Shown: positions 43,773 through 53,879, numbered from the stretch's first letter. The stretch is DNA of 64,000 nt from Marixanthomonas sp963974425 (GCF_963974425.1 NZ_CAXBCK010000013.1:1-64000), one strand, 5' to 3'. Numbers and translations: made by a program. Notes: generated by a model not told the origin, from the sequence alone.

Positions 43773-44093
43773 AAAGGCTACTAATTATCAACGAAACGCA
43801 TTAAATGTACACCTTTTGTACAACTCATATTTTAAAAACTACTATCCATGCTGTGCTTGAAAGATATTGTATCGGGAAATAGAACTCCAATTCTATAAAA
43901 AATTAAAAAACGATTAGTATTGGTTAGTTTCTGTATCAGAGAATTTAGATCTTAAACTTCATTTCCATAAAAATTTAGTAATTTTAATGAGATTCTAGCA
44001 GAAATAAGTCTCCCTAAAAGAACAATCATACCATTGTTGACACTTCTGCGTACAAATTCATTATAATTTAATCTTACAAACCCTAATTATTTT
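43773..44093. other. AT-rich intergenic spacer
   Basis: This spacer lies between the LigD operon and the porin-like gene. I see no gene or terminator hairpin. TATAATTT near 44064-44071 loosely resembles a -7 element, but its spacing to a TTG is not ideal. Confidence 0.35.
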
Positions 44094-45245
44094 ATGAAGT
44101 CATTTTTAATAATTGTGCTTTTAATGTCTCCTCTATTAGGTTTTTCTCAGATAAATGACACTCTGGCTAAGCCTATAATTCCTGTAAAAAATGTTAAGCT
44201 CTTAAATAATATAGATATCACTTTCGATATGCGTACAGAGTTGCAAGCATATACTTACAGAGGTGGAGATCGCTATTACAATGGGGTACAGTTTGAAAAT
44301 GGGTTCACAGCACTTGGATTCTCTGCTAAATTGCATGATCAGGTGAACTTTTATTTTAGAAATCGTTTTAATAGAGGCAGCGATATTCAAAGTCTTGATC
44401 AATTGGGTAGTAATATTGAATTGGCATACGTAGACTTTAAAGTAAGTCCTAAACTTAATCTTTTAGTAGGGAAAACATATGCTTTTTACGGCGGTTACGA
44501 GTACGAATTCAGCGCTCTAGAGGTTCTAGAATACAATGATATTCAAAGTAATGCACTCGCATATGTTACCGGAGCTGGGATTACTTATCAATCTATGGAG
44601 GATCACAAATTTGGGTTTCAGGTATTAAATTCGCGCACCATGCTTTATGAAGACCTATATGGCGATGAAGTTGCAGAAAATATTGAGGAACCTATCTGGC
44701 CAGTAGCGGTTGTTGGAAATTGGCGTGGAAACTTTTTTGATGGAAAATTTCAAACCATCTATAGTCTAAGTTACTCCAACCAGGTAAAAAATAAAGGAAC
44801 CTATTTTTTTACGTTAGGAAATAAATATCAAAATGATAACCTCACCCTGATGTATGACTTTAATTACAGTTATGAAGAGGTGGATACTAAAGGTATTGTG
44901 ACCAATATTTTTGATAATGATTCGGTGGCCCAAGATGCACTGTATATTGAAAACTGGTTACGAGCAGAGTACCGCTTCAGCCCAAAACTGAAAGGATTAT
45001 TAAGCCTTATGACTAGTAGTGCTTATGGTAAAACTGGAAACAGTCGTAACCATTTGAGAACTAGCTACGGAATGGTTCCTACCTTATACTACAGTCCCAT
45101 TAAAGACTTTGACATACGATTTTTCTTAGCTTATATTGGTCGGTATTATGATTATTCAAATTATGCTGTTGAACAATTTAATGCCGCTGATTATAACAGA
45201 AATGAAGTAAGAATTGGGATTATTGCTCCCCTACTGTTATTGTAA
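44094..45245 (+). CDS. Outer-membrane beta-barrel (porin-like) protein
   Basis: This is a 383-residue protein with a signal peptide (FLIIVLLMSPLLGFSQ) and many amphipathic strands with alternating aromatic residues (VNFYFRNRFNRGS, LAYVDFKVSPKLNLLVGKTY, FLAYIGRYYDYSNYA). It ends with NEVRIGIIAPLLLL. The YVDFKVSPKLNLLVGK core is typical of phosphate-selective porin O/P-like barrels of Bacteroidota. The substrate is unknown. Its 3' end overlaps the convergent UvrA-like gene by nine bases. Confidence 0.75.
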   Translation: MKSFLIIVLLMSPLLGFSQINDTLAKPIIPVKNVKLLNNIDITFDMRTELQAYTYRGGDRYYNGVQFENGFTALGFSAKLHDQVNFYFRNRFNRGSDIQSLDQLGSNIELAYVDFKVSPKLNLLVGKTYAFYGGYEYEFSALEVLEYNDIQSNALAYVTGAGITYQSMEDHKFGFQVLNSRTMLYEDLYGDEVAENIEEPIWPVAVVGNWRGNFFDGKFQTIYSLSYSNQVKNKGTYFFTLGNKYQNDNLTLMYDFNYSYEEVDTKGIVTNIFDNDSVAQDALYIENWLRAEYRFSPKLKGLLSLMTSSAYGKTGNSRNHLRTSYGMVPTLYYSPIKDFDIRFFLAYIGRYYDYSNYAVEQFNAADYNRNEVRIGIIAPLLLL

Positions 45246-48200
45246 TACCACCCCTACTTTTATTTTTTCTAGCAAATAAGGATTATGATCAATAATGAGA
45301 ATATCATTGGCCTTACTAAGTTTTTTGAGAATCGCATACAATAGATCTATATCGGCATAATGAAGTCCGGTGCTGGGTTCATCTAAAATATAAAGTGTAT
45401 CGGTAGTTCGTTCCTGTAACCAATTCAACAATAGTAAGCGTTGTTTTTCACCAGAAGAAAGAGATTGTACTGGCTGCTCTAAGCTAAGATGCGCCAACCC
45501 AATTTCTTCTAACTGATGTAACAATTGAAGCGTTTTAGTAGATACCTTATTCTCTTCTAACCATGCACTTAACTCCGTGATATTCAAGGAAAGTACCTCC
45601 GCAATATTTTTAGAATGAACGGTATGCGCTAAAATGTGCGACTGATACCGTTGTCCTTTGCAAACCTCACACCTTTCAATCACATTGGCGGCTACATCCA
45701 AGCTAGTTTCAATAGAACCTTTTCCTTTACAGTTTGGACATTGGCTGCTTTTTGTTTTATAGGAAAAATCCTTGGTCTTCAAGCCGGTTTCAGTTGCAAA
45801 AAAATTACTAATCTCGTTTAGCAGATTCAAATAAGATACTAATAAAGTACTCGAATGTGATCGTAATTTTTTAGGCTCAAAATAATACGCGCCTGTGTAA
45901 TTTTTTGGAAAGACTATATTCGCACAGTTCACAGGTTGCCTTGTTTCAATACTCGGAATCAAGATGTCTTTCACTAAGGTGGTTTTTCCAATTCCTGATT
46001 TACCACTAATAGCTGTAATTCCACCAACAGGTACTTCTAATACCTCTTTCACTAATGTATATTTAGAAAGTTTCTGGATAACGATAGACTCCTCCTCTCC
46101 TTCTTTTAACGCAACCGCTGTAGTGGGTGCTTTTAAATAAGGATGGCAATCGGCTTGTTTCAAAAAATCCTGAGGACTTCCTTGGTACGTAAGATAACCT
46201 CCCAATTTACCAGCTTGGGGACCGAGCTGAACCAACTGATCGCCCGCCAGGATTATCTCCTTGTTGTGCTCAATAACTATCGCTGTATTTCCTTTCTCAA
46301 TAAGTTCTTTGAGAATTTGAATCAAGTCCGGAATATTGTCATTCGATAAGCCAGCAGAAGGTTCGTCTAACAAATAGGTAATGCCTTTAAGCGGGCTATT
46401 CAACTGTTTGATAAGCTCTACTCTTTGATTTTCTCCTCCAGAAAGCGTAGGCGATTTTCGGTTAAGTTGCAGGTGATCCATGTGTAATTGCTTCGCTCTT
46501 TTAATCGTATTGATAAGATGGGGCTGAATTTTGGCTATGAGTTTTTGATCCACCTCTTCTTGGTTATCAGTAACAGAAAGCCACTTTCCCAAAGCTTTAA
46601 AATCCATTGATTTTATGTCATGAATGGATTTACCCGCGATTTGAAAAGCTAATCGCTCTGGTTTTAACCCGCTTCCATGACAACGACTGCATTCGCTGTA
46701 CGAAAAGAGCGCGGTAAGTTGCTTGATATGTTTATTCTTCCGAGTTTTAAAATATTCATCTTGCAAGTAGTGAAAGAGTCCTTCCCACTTCATACTTAAG
46801 GCTTGCGTTCCTTCCCTTGTTTTCGTTTTGTAAAGCCAGTTTACTTCCCATATTTTTTCACCTGCTCCGTGAAGCAAAATTTCTTTTTGTGAATTAGTTA
46901 GTTCCCTAAACGGCGTTTCTAGCGAAAATCCATGTTCTTCGCCAACTTTTTTTAAAACCGCCATATGCTTGCCCGCTGGATCTCCATAATACCCCACTGC
47001 TTTATTGTGCGTAAAGAGTCCGTTGGCAATGCTTTTATTCTCATCCAATACGAGTTTGCTGAGATCTGGCAGTAGTTCTTGCCCCAGTCCCTCACAGACT
47101 GCACATTTCCCCAATTCATGATTATTAGAAAAATGACTTGCTGATAACTCTTGTCCTTTATACTGCGCCTTTCTGGAAAAAGCAAAACGCAAGATTTTAT
47201 CAATTCCTGTTTGTTTTGCAATGTCCGTACGTTGCGAGTAATTCTTTTGCTTACGGGTAACGCAAATTGTTGGGGTAAGTCCTTCAATATGGTCAACCTC
47301 CATTTGAAAATTCACACCTGCTCTAGATTGCTGATAACTCGAGAACTGTTTGGTCATTTCTTGTAACCCAAAGCCATGCAGGGTGTCTATCACCAAAGAG
47401 GATTTACCAGACCCTGAAATACCAGTGACAACTGTTAAAGAATGCTTTTGTAAATCTAAATTAAGGTCTTTAAGGGAATGCGTACGCGCCCCCTGAATGG
47501 AGATACTATCTCGCTGCTGCACAGTTTCTTCTTTTATTTCAATTGGTTGAACCTCCAATGCATTGTCTACAAACGTATCGCATGTGGATTGAAATAGCGA
47601 GTGATTTTCAAAGCAGATAATACCAGCCGTTTGTTGCTTCAATTGGTGTAAGGCTTCCAAAAGCTGATGTACATTTTGTTGGTGTAATCCTATACTGGGT
47701 TCTTCCAATACAAGAAGTGTCTTTTTTGATTTCTTGGCGAAATGCTTGGTCAGTTTAATACGTTTCGCCTCTCCACCGGATAAGGTGTTAGATGGCTGTC
47801 CTAATTTGATATAGCCTAACCCCAACTGCAGCATTAATGACAGTATTTCTTTGATTTTCTTTTCCTCGGAAAAAAAATCGTAAGCTTCTTCTATACTTAA
47901 GGTATAAATTTCTGCAATATTTTTATCCTTCCAATGCACGCGAAGCACTTCTGATTTAAAACGCTTGCCATTACAAGTAGGACAAACCTGATTGATAGTA
48001 CCCAGCGCACTCATCGATAAAGTAATGACACCAGCCCCTTCACAGGCTTCACATCTACCGGTTTTGTTGTTAAAAGAAAAGGCACTCTTAGTTAATTTTG
48101 AAGCCTTTGCCTCAGGAGTTTTGGCGAGCAGGTCACGTATTTTATTCGCTAAGCCTGTATAAGTAGCAGGGTTACTTCGAGGCGTTTTACCTATTGGTTG

Positions 48201-49736
48201 ATCATTTACAGTGAGAAGGTTTAAGTCCTCTTTTCCACAAAAGTGGCTAATATTTTCAAGCAATTGAGATGTCTTTCTACTCACGACGCTCAGCTCCTTT
48301 ACATTAGGCTGAAAAGCTTCTGCCGATACTTTTTTAGGCTGATTTTTGGCTGTATTTTTATTTTTGGCCGCTTTCAGTGTCGCTAGTGTTGGACTGTTTA
48401 GGTTTTTTGCCTTTAAAAAATCAATAATGGGACCGTTAAAAATTACTTCGCCTCCTTTGATTCCTGCTTCTGGGCCTAGTTCTACAATCCAATTTGCAGC
48501 CTGAATAAAATCTAAGTCATGCTCCACCACCATCACGGTATTGCCTCTGTGAATGAGTCGATTCAAGATATGAAGTAAATACTGTTGATAAGCTGCAGAC
48601 AAACCGATGGAAGGTTCATCAAACACATATAAAATACCTTGCAGCTTGCTATTTACTTGGTTAATGAGCTTAATGCGTTGTCCGTCTCCAGATGAAATCT
48701 CCATACTTGGCGTGCTTAGTCGGTATTCTTCCATACCCAGTCGAATTAGGTCGAACAGTTTAGTACAGATTTTATCCACCAATACTTTTTCCCCGGATGT
48801 CAACTCTTGAGATTTCAGTTTTTTATATAATTCAGGTAAGGAAAGCTCCATCCAAGCTTGAAAGGTAAGCCCTTTCCATTCATATTTTAGATGTTCCGAC
48901 TTGATGCGTCCGCCTTTACAACTTGGACAAATCTTGGAACTCGCAAATTTCAGAATATTAGGATTTCTATCGCGTCTTAAAATGTCCTGCATAATCGGAA
49001 GCATTCCTTTATAGAATCCTTCCTCCCGAGGTTTTGCTTTAATTCCTTTCCATCTAAGTCGGGACTCTAAGCCGTGTTTGCCATAAAAGACTTTGAGACG
49101 GTCACTTCCATTTAAAACTACATCCTGTTGTTCGGCGGTGAGTTCTTTCCAAGGAATATCCACAGTAAAGTCATGTGCTTCACATACCTTATTTAATTCT
49201 TCAACGGTAATCTGAGAATAAACAATATAACCATTGGGCAAGGTCGTGGTGATGGCTCCTTCTCTAAGGGTCTTATTCTCATCTCCGATTAATTTATGAA
49301 TGTCAATATATTCCGCTTCTCCAATGCCACGACAGACCTCACAAGCTCCTCTCGGGTGATTGAAAGAAAAGAGCGACTTACTCATCGTTTCAGCAGCCGA
49401 ATAGCGTGCAAATAAAATTCTGAAGACAGCCGTCAGTTCAGAAAGGGTGCCAAAAGTAGTATTGATAGACTGGAACCGTTTTGATTGCTCCACTTTAATT
49501 ACAGGCGGGAGGTTTTGTATATTATCAACTTCAGCAGTAGGGATTACTTGACCATTTTGCTGATTATACGCTGGGAGACTTTCTAGAAAATAGCGATACC
49601 CTTCATTGGCGATAACGTCCATAGCCAGGGAGGATTTCCCAGAGCCCGATAAACCCGTAACTACAATCAATTGATTTTCAGGAATACGTAGATCAACGTT
49701 CTTGAGGTTATTTTGATAAGCATTAAGAATGTGCAT
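45237..49736 (-). CDS. Giant tandem UvrA-like ATPase (1499 aa)
   Basis: It is about twice the size of a UvrA paralogue (UvrA itself has about 940 residues; DrrC-like paralogues about 760). Four ABC modules are seen in order: Walker A GLSGSGKSS (about residue 28) with signature SSGDGQR (about 350); a degenerate P-loop (VNDQPIGKTPRS, about 515) with LSGGEAKR (about 665); GISGSGKSS (about 785) with LSGGENQR (about 1090); and GKSGIGKTT (about 1240) with LSSGEKQR (about 1440). Eight CxxC pairs form zinc modules (CEVC/CPSC, CEAC/CPTC, CAVC/CSRC, CPNC/CEVC). UvrB-binding and insertion domains look reduced, so this is likely a DNA-lesion or drug-tolerance paralogue, not the housekeeping UvrA. Confidence 0.85.
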   Translation of the reverse strand: MHILNAYQNNLKNVDLRIPENQLIVVTGLSGSGKSSLAMDVIANEGYRYFLESLPAYNQQNGQVIPTAEVDNIQNLPPVIKVEQSKRFQSINTTFGTLSELTAVFRILFARYSAAETMSKSLFSFNHPRGACEVCRGIGEAEYIDIHKLIGDENKTLREGAITTTLPNGYIVYSQITVEELNKVCEAHDFTVDIPWKELTAEQQDVVLNGSDRLKVFYGKHGLESRLRWKGIKAKPREEGFYKGMLPIMQDILRRDRNPNILKFASSKICPSCKGGRIKSEHLKYEWKGLTFQAWMELSLPELYKKLKSQELTSGEKVLVDKICTKLFDLIRLGMEEYRLSTPSMEISSGDGQRIKLINQVNSKLQGILYVFDEPSIGLSAAYQQYLLHILNRLIHRGNTVMVVEHDLDFIQAANWIVELGPEAGIKGGEVIFNGPIIDFLKAKNLNSPTLATLKAAKNKNTAKNQPKKVSAEAFQPNVKELSVVSRKTSQLLENISHFCGKEDLNLLTVNDQPIGKTPRSNPATYTGLANKIRDLLAKTPEAKASKLTKSAFSFNNKTGRCEACEGAGVITLSMSALGTINQVCPTCNGKRFKSEVLRVHWKDKNIAEIYTLSIEEAYDFFSEEKKIKEILSLMLQLGLGYIKLGQPSNTLSGGEAKRIKLTKHFAKKSKKTLLVLEEPSIGLHQQNVHQLLEALHQLKQQTAGIICFENHSLFQSTCDTFVDNALEVQPIEIKEETVQQRDSISIQGARTHSLKDLNLDLQKHSLTVVTGISGSGKSSLVIDTLHGFGLQEMTKQFSSYQQSRAGVNFQMEVDHIEGLTPTICVTRKQKNYSQRTDIAKQTGIDKILRFAFSRKAQYKGQELSASHFSNNHELGKCAVCEGLGQELLPDLSKLVLDENKSIANGLFTHNKAVGYYGDPAGKHMAVLKKVGEEHGFSLETPFRELTNSQKEILLHGAGEKIWEVNWLYKTKTREGTQALSMKWEGLFHYLQDEYFKTRKNKHIKQLTALFSYSECSRCHGSGLKPERLAFQIAGKSIHDIKSMDFKALGKWLSVTDNQEEVDQKLIAKIQPHLINTIKRAKQLHMDHLQLNRKSPTLSGGENQRVELIKQLNSPLKGITYLLDEPSAGLSNDNIPDLIQILKELIEKGNTAIVIEHNKEIILAGDQLVQLGPQAGKLGGYLTYQGSPQDFLKQADCHPYLKAPTTAVALKEGEEESIVIQKLSKYTLVKEVLEVPVGGITAISGKSGIGKTTLVKDILIPSIETRQPVNCANIVFPKNYTGAYYFEPKKLRSHSSTLLVSYLNLLNEISNFFATETGLKTKDFSYKTKSSQCPNCKGKGSIETSLDVAANVIERCEVCKGQRYQSHILAHTVHSKNIAEVLSLNITELSAWLEENKVSTKTLQLLHQLEEIGLAHLSLEQPVQSLSSGEKQRLLLLNWLQERTTDTLYILDEPSTGLHYADIDLLYAILKKLSKANDILIIDHNPYLLEKIKVGVVLQ

Positions 49737-49811
49737 AGAGGGAGGCTCTTTTTTGAAAAAATAAATATAGGAAGATTAGTATCACAAGTTTATTTTCAAG
49801 TTTTTAATTGA

Positions 49812-51020
49812 TTAAACCCCAAATGGATTCTCAATGCTGTGCGCTGGCTGTGTAAACCATTTCGGACCTTCTTTTGTCATATAAATATGATCTTCCAAAC
49901 GCACGCCAAATGCTTCTGGTACTACAATCATAGGTTCAATACTAAAGGCCATTCCTACTTGTATTTTACTATAGTTTCCTTTCAGAATATACGGATGTTC
50001 ATGGATTTCAAGTCCTATACCATGCCCAGTTCGATGCGGTAATCCTGGTAGGTTGTAATCTGGACCGAGTCCGTCTTTTTCTAATTGTACACGAACTTGA
50101 TCGTCAATATGTCCGCAAGACTTTCCGAGTTGTGCGGCATCAAAAGCAGCCAATTGAGCGGCTTTTTCGTTATCCCAAATTTTGGTTTCCTTAGCAGTTG
50201 CGTCACCATAACTATACGTTCTAGTAATATCTGAAATGTAGCCGTTGTATTGCGTACCCGTATCAACTAAAACAATATCATTTTCTTCTAATGGTTTTGG
50301 AGATTTTACCCCGTGCGGAAAACTGGAGTCTTTACCAAATAGAACAATGCAAAAGTAAGAACCACTAGCAATACCGAGTTTTTGGTGTGCCTTATGAATA
50401 AAGCGTTCCACTTCTGCAGTAGTGATGCCTGGTTTTAAAATTTTTGCTACCGCTTGATGTACTTGCATCGTTAAGTCCATCGGGTACTGAATGTGAGCAA
50501 TTTCAGCTTCACTTTTAAGCATTCTGATATCTCTGATAAGTTCTTCAGCACTGCTTATTGTAAATTTTTTATGTTCTTACAAGCGAGAAACCAAATTAAA
50601 CGGCGTAGAATCATCTATGGCCAAACGCGTACCTTCTGTTGCAACTTCTGAAATTTTCTGTACCGGTGATTCGTGTTCCAACCACGGAATAAGGTCGCCT
50701 TCAATTCCTATAAAATCATTAAAAGTGCCTATTTCAAATTCAGGAACTACATAATGAAGACTTCCATCGGCAAAAAGAACTGCGCCAACTAAACGCTCTG
50801 ATGCATTCCATTGCGTATTAGTAAAGTAATACAAATTGGTGCCGGCATTAATATATAATGCATCCAATCCATTTGCTTTTAGGGCTACACAGGCTTTGTC
50901 AAGTCTGTCTTTAAATTCTTTATCAGTAATGGGAGTCGGCTTGTTGGTTGGGGCGCTTAACTTAGAAAGTTCTTCTTCTGGCGTACTACCACCGATACCG
51001 TATGCTCTGTTGCTATTCAT
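49812..51020 (-). pseudogene. M24 metallopeptidase (Xaa-Pro aminopeptidase-like) with in-frame TAA
   Basis: A frame from the ATG at 51020 runs to a TAA at 50577-50579 and continues in the same register to 49812. The N-terminal part (DALYINAGTNLYYFTNTQWN) is a creatinase-type domain. The C-terminal part is the pita-bread catalytic domain with DIVLVDTGTQYNGYISDITR (two Asp ligands), LPHRTGHGIGLEIHEHPY (His), FSIEPMIV (Glu) and VRLEDHIYM (Glu). All five metal ligands survive. A single A-to-T change (AAA to TAA) fits. The catalytic half might be made from ATG at 50522. The stop makes a full-length product unlikely. Confidence 0.85.
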
Positions 51021-51244
51021 GATAGATGTTACTTTAAGGGTTAATGCAATGATTTTTAGACGCCTAACTATCAACAATAGCTACATCTAACTCAATGCGC
51101 TTAAACATAATTAAATAATGGTAATAAGCTCTTAAAATTTAGATAAATCTAGACAATCTAAACCTGTTTTAATCTTCACCCGAAACTACCAAAAAACGAT
51201 TTTGATGGCTCTCAAGTCTGCCTAAACGAAAGGTTTAGAAAAAA

Positions 51245-51277
51245 AGAAATCCCGAAGCATAGCCATCGGGGTTTCTT
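51245..51277 (-). terminator. Intrinsic terminator after the DUF4494 gene
   Basis: An 11-bp inverted repeat (agaaatcccga/tcggggtttct) with a ten-base loop lies 27 bases beyond the minus-strand gene end at 51304. The A-run at 51240-51247 becomes a U-run on the minus strand. Confidence 0.72.
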
Positions 51278-51303
51278 AAACTAAAAATTGAATAGTTTAT
51301 GTT

Positions 51304-51801
51304 TTAATTTTCTTGTTCTACAGGTTCAGCCGTTTCTAGCACATTAAACTTTTCTAATTGCTCTTCTTCCCCAGTGAAATATGGAAATACATCCAGAATT
51401 GGAGATTCTGTAATAGCAGGAATCGAATAATCTCCCATAGTATCGGCCATTGCCAACGTACTATTCTCAAATGCTTCTTTTACGTTATTGGCCTGCACTA
51501 ACAAATACATATTTGTCTTTTTTTCTTTTCCACTCTCCTCATCCATGGCTACCAAGGAAACCTTCGACTTGAACCAACGATCGGAATTCTCAAACGGGTG
51601 CACCTCTGAGAAGTTTGCGACTTTTATGTTCATTATTCTGAAGTCCTCACTTGTATACGCCTTCATCTCTTCAGTAATTCTAGCTTCAGCTTCTGTATAC
51701 GATACTGCATCCAATAAATACGTATCTGTTGTTACTTTTTGCTCTCCTGTTTCGTGTGTTTTTCTGTATTTCACCTTACATTCATACCAAGTTACGCTCA
51801 T
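51304..51801 (-). CDS. DUF4494 protein
   Basis: This 165-residue soluble protein has the DUF4494 pattern: WYECKVKYRKTHETGEQKVT (about residues 5-24), DTYLLDAVSYTEAEARITEE (about 26-45), FEVHPF-like FSEVHPFENSDRWFKSKVSL and MYLLVQANNVKEAFENS. DUF4494 is common in Bacteroidota and of unknown function. It is monocistronic with its own terminator. Confidence 0.9.
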   Translation of the reverse strand: MSVTWYECKVKYRKTHETGEQKVTTDTYLLDAVSYTEAEARITEEMKAYTSEDFRIMNIKVANFSEVHPFENSDRWFKSKVSLVAMDEESGKEKKTNMYLLVQANNVKEAFENSTLAMADTMGDYSIPAITESPILDVFPYFTGEEEQLEKFNVLETAEPVEQEN

Positions 51802-52150
51802 ATCTATATTTTTTTTAGGGTGCCAAAAATAATATTTATACCACTCCTGCTTTTCAAAATCAAGAATAGATATTCACAATTTTTATTTTTGTGTTTCTCT
51901 ACCGTTACTACTTCAATCTGATAGATTTTTGGAAACCTTATAAATGAAATACATAATAGGTTTTGACACTCTTTCTGAAAAAATAAAGGAGGTTATAAGT
52001 TAACTGAAAGAAAACTCAGCTATTCTATTAAGGAAGTAAATTAAAATATGTTGGAAAAGCTTTAACAAATTAATACTTCTAGCAAATATTTAAAGGTTTT
52101 AGTTTATATTTAGTTCTTTTCAAGTAGTTGAATATTGGTGAAGCACATTT
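51802..52150. other. AT-rich intergenic spacer
   Basis: I see no gene or convincing signal here. It separates the divergent-looking promoter side of the DUF4494 gene from the end of the secreted paralogue pair. Confidence 0.35.
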
Positions 52151-52873
52151 TTACAATTTAGAAATTCCGATATTAAAAAACTTGGCAGTAATGGTTCTGT
52201 TACCATCCAAAGTATACTTAATTTCTACTACATCATTGGTCTCTAATAATAATACAGAGTTTCCACTGGTTCCCCAAAAATCACTTTTACTAAGATTTAC
52301 ATTTCCGCTAGTTAAATACGATTTTAAAGTTCCGTTTACATATACGAGCAACTTATATTTTCTCGGTCCTGCAGGGAGGTTGGTTGTAGACATGCCCGCA
52401 GTTACTAGGTATAGGCCATCTTGAAGTATTTTTATTGTACTATCTCCTTTGGTTTCCTCTTCACCGGCGCTTACCTCATAATAATCTGCTACATTGTGTA
52501 AGATATTTGTCCCATTGAGTGGTATCGGTAATGGTGGGTTCTCTTGTAGTACAAGACTACCGCCATTTTTGTTAAGTATTATAGAAGGTGTATTATTTAA
52601 CTGAACATATTTAATCCATTTTTCATTAATACGAATGTACAAACTGCTGTCAGTGGTGTTGAACACAATTGAACCTTCAAGAGGGCCATCTATTTCTTGC
52701 ATTTGGGTATTGGTCATACGGGGTAGCGCCATAGTACCTATCGTACTTTCAATTTGTAAAGCACTACCATCATCTAAGTTCGTGGTGTTGATTCCAACTC
52801 CATTTTGAGCAAATAAAGGTATAAAGGACATACATATGAGAAGTGCTGTTAGTCTTAATTTTAAATATTCCAT
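52151..52873 (-). CDS. Secreted surface protein, paralogue 2
   Basis: This is a 240-residue protein with a signal peptide (LRLTALLICMSFIPLFAQ), the flavobacterial start motif GVGINTTNLDDGSALQIEST, then LPRMTNTQMQEIDGPLEGSI (about residues 52-71). A C-terminal beta-rich jelly-roll-like part follows (LYLVTAGMSTTNLPAGPRKY, VVEIKYTLDGNRTITAKFF). It is related along its length to the upstream gene at 52880, from which it is separated by six bases, so it arose by tandem duplication. It may be an adhesin or tail-fibre-like trimeric surface protein. Confidence 0.7.
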   Translation of the reverse strand: MEYLKLRLTALLICMSFIPLFAQNGVGINTTNLDDGSALQIESTIGTMALPRMTNTQMQEIDGPLEGSIVFNTTDSSLYIRINEKWIKYVQLNNTPSIILNKNGGSLVLQENPPLPIPLNGTNILHNVADYYEVSAGEEETKGDSTIKILQDGLYLVTAGMSTTNLPAGPRKYKLLVYVNGTLKSYLTSGNVNLSKSDFWGTSGNSVLLLETNDVVEIKYTLDGNRTITAKFFNIGISKL

Positions 52874-52879
52874 AACTCA

Positions 52880-53620
52880 TTATATTTTAATAACCCCTAT
52901 CTTGAAAAAACGGGCGTCTAATCGCTCCCCATTATTATTCAGCACATAGCGCATAATTATTTTATCATCGGCGTTAAAGGGGAAAGTCATTACACCACTG
53001 GTACCAAATTCATCTTCAGTTTCCATTACCACATTCCCGCGTACTAAATATCCAATAAGGTTAGAGTTATTATTTTTATATACACCAATAATGTATTTAT
53101 GACCGCCAATGGGCAAGTTATTTACGGAAAAACCTGCGGTAATCATATAATTACCACTCTTTTTCACTTGTACGGTTCCGTTCGCTGTAACGGTAAAAAA
53201 GTTTTCTTCAGTAGAAGCTATTTCACTTTTATTCAAAGGAAAGTTATAGTAGGTGTTAGTACTAGTTTGTACCAAGTTGTTATCATCGTTTTCTCCCCAG
53301 TCCTTGCTCAATACAATGGAAGGAAGATCTGGACGGGTAATATTATTCCAAGTTCCTGAAGAGTATAAAAACAACGCAGAAAATGTAGTATTGTAAACAA
53401 TAGAACCTTCTAGCGGCGTGGGTATATCATTCATTTGTGTATTGGTCATTCGCGGGGGTACAAATCCACCTGTAGTACTATCTATTTGTAAGGCACTACT
53501 TGGTGCAGGTGTTACTGTACCAATACCCACTTGTGCAGTGGCTGGCAAAACAATAAATATAAAAAATACTAATAATTTAAGGGTACCTTTTCCAAGGTAT
53601 AAATAAGTATTGTTTTTCAT
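52880..53620 (-). CDS. Secreted surface protein, paralogue 1
   Basis: This is a 246-residue protein with a signal peptide (LLVFFIFIVLPATAQ) followed by VGIGTVTPAPSSALQIDSTT, PPRMTNTQMNDIPTPLEGSI and a C-terminal beta domain (YMITAGFSVNNLPIGGHKYI, IMRYVLNNNGERLDARFFKI). Both paralogues share this architecture, with the MTNTQM segment strictly conserved. It is the first gene of a two-gene operon. The function is unknown; surface exposure and trimer formation are inferred from similar Bacteroidota proteins. Confidence 0.7.
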   Translation of the reverse strand: MKNNTYLYLGKGTLKLLVFFIFIVLPATAQVGIGTVTPAPSSALQIDSTTGGFVPPRMTNTQMNDIPTPLEGSIVYNTTFSALFLYSSGTWNNITRPDLPSIVLSKDWGENDDNNLVQTSTNTYYNFPLNKSEIASTEENFFTVTANGTVQVKKSGNYMITAGFSVNNLPIGGHKYIIGVYKNNNSNLIGYLVRGNVVMETEDEFGTSGVMTFPFNADDKIIMRYVLNNNGERLDARFFKIGVIKI

Positions 53621-53879
53621 CGGGGGCTAGAATTAAATACATAAATAAGTTAAAAATCGAATGTAAATTTAAAAAAATATTTGAATTCATCTAACTTTTA
53701 CGTGTATAATCGTCAATAAAATGGTTTTTAGCGACTAAAAATCATCATTTTGTAAGTTTTTTCTTATTTTTTTCAATCAATTGATATTTTATTATACGTT
53801 AAGGACACCTACTATAAAATTTAATCCAAATTTTATAACATTAGCATTTTTTATAAACAATCACAGCTAGATAAAATGC

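Noticed and set aside
46952..47296. 114-codon minus-strand frame inside the UvrA-like gene
   Set aside because: It lies in a different register within a strong ABC-ATPase gene with conserved CxxC and signature motifs. There is no independent support.
51488..51832. 114-codon plus-strand frame opposite the DUF4494 gene
   Set aside because: It is an antisense shadow; DUF4494 has a clear family pattern on the minus strand and a matching terminator.
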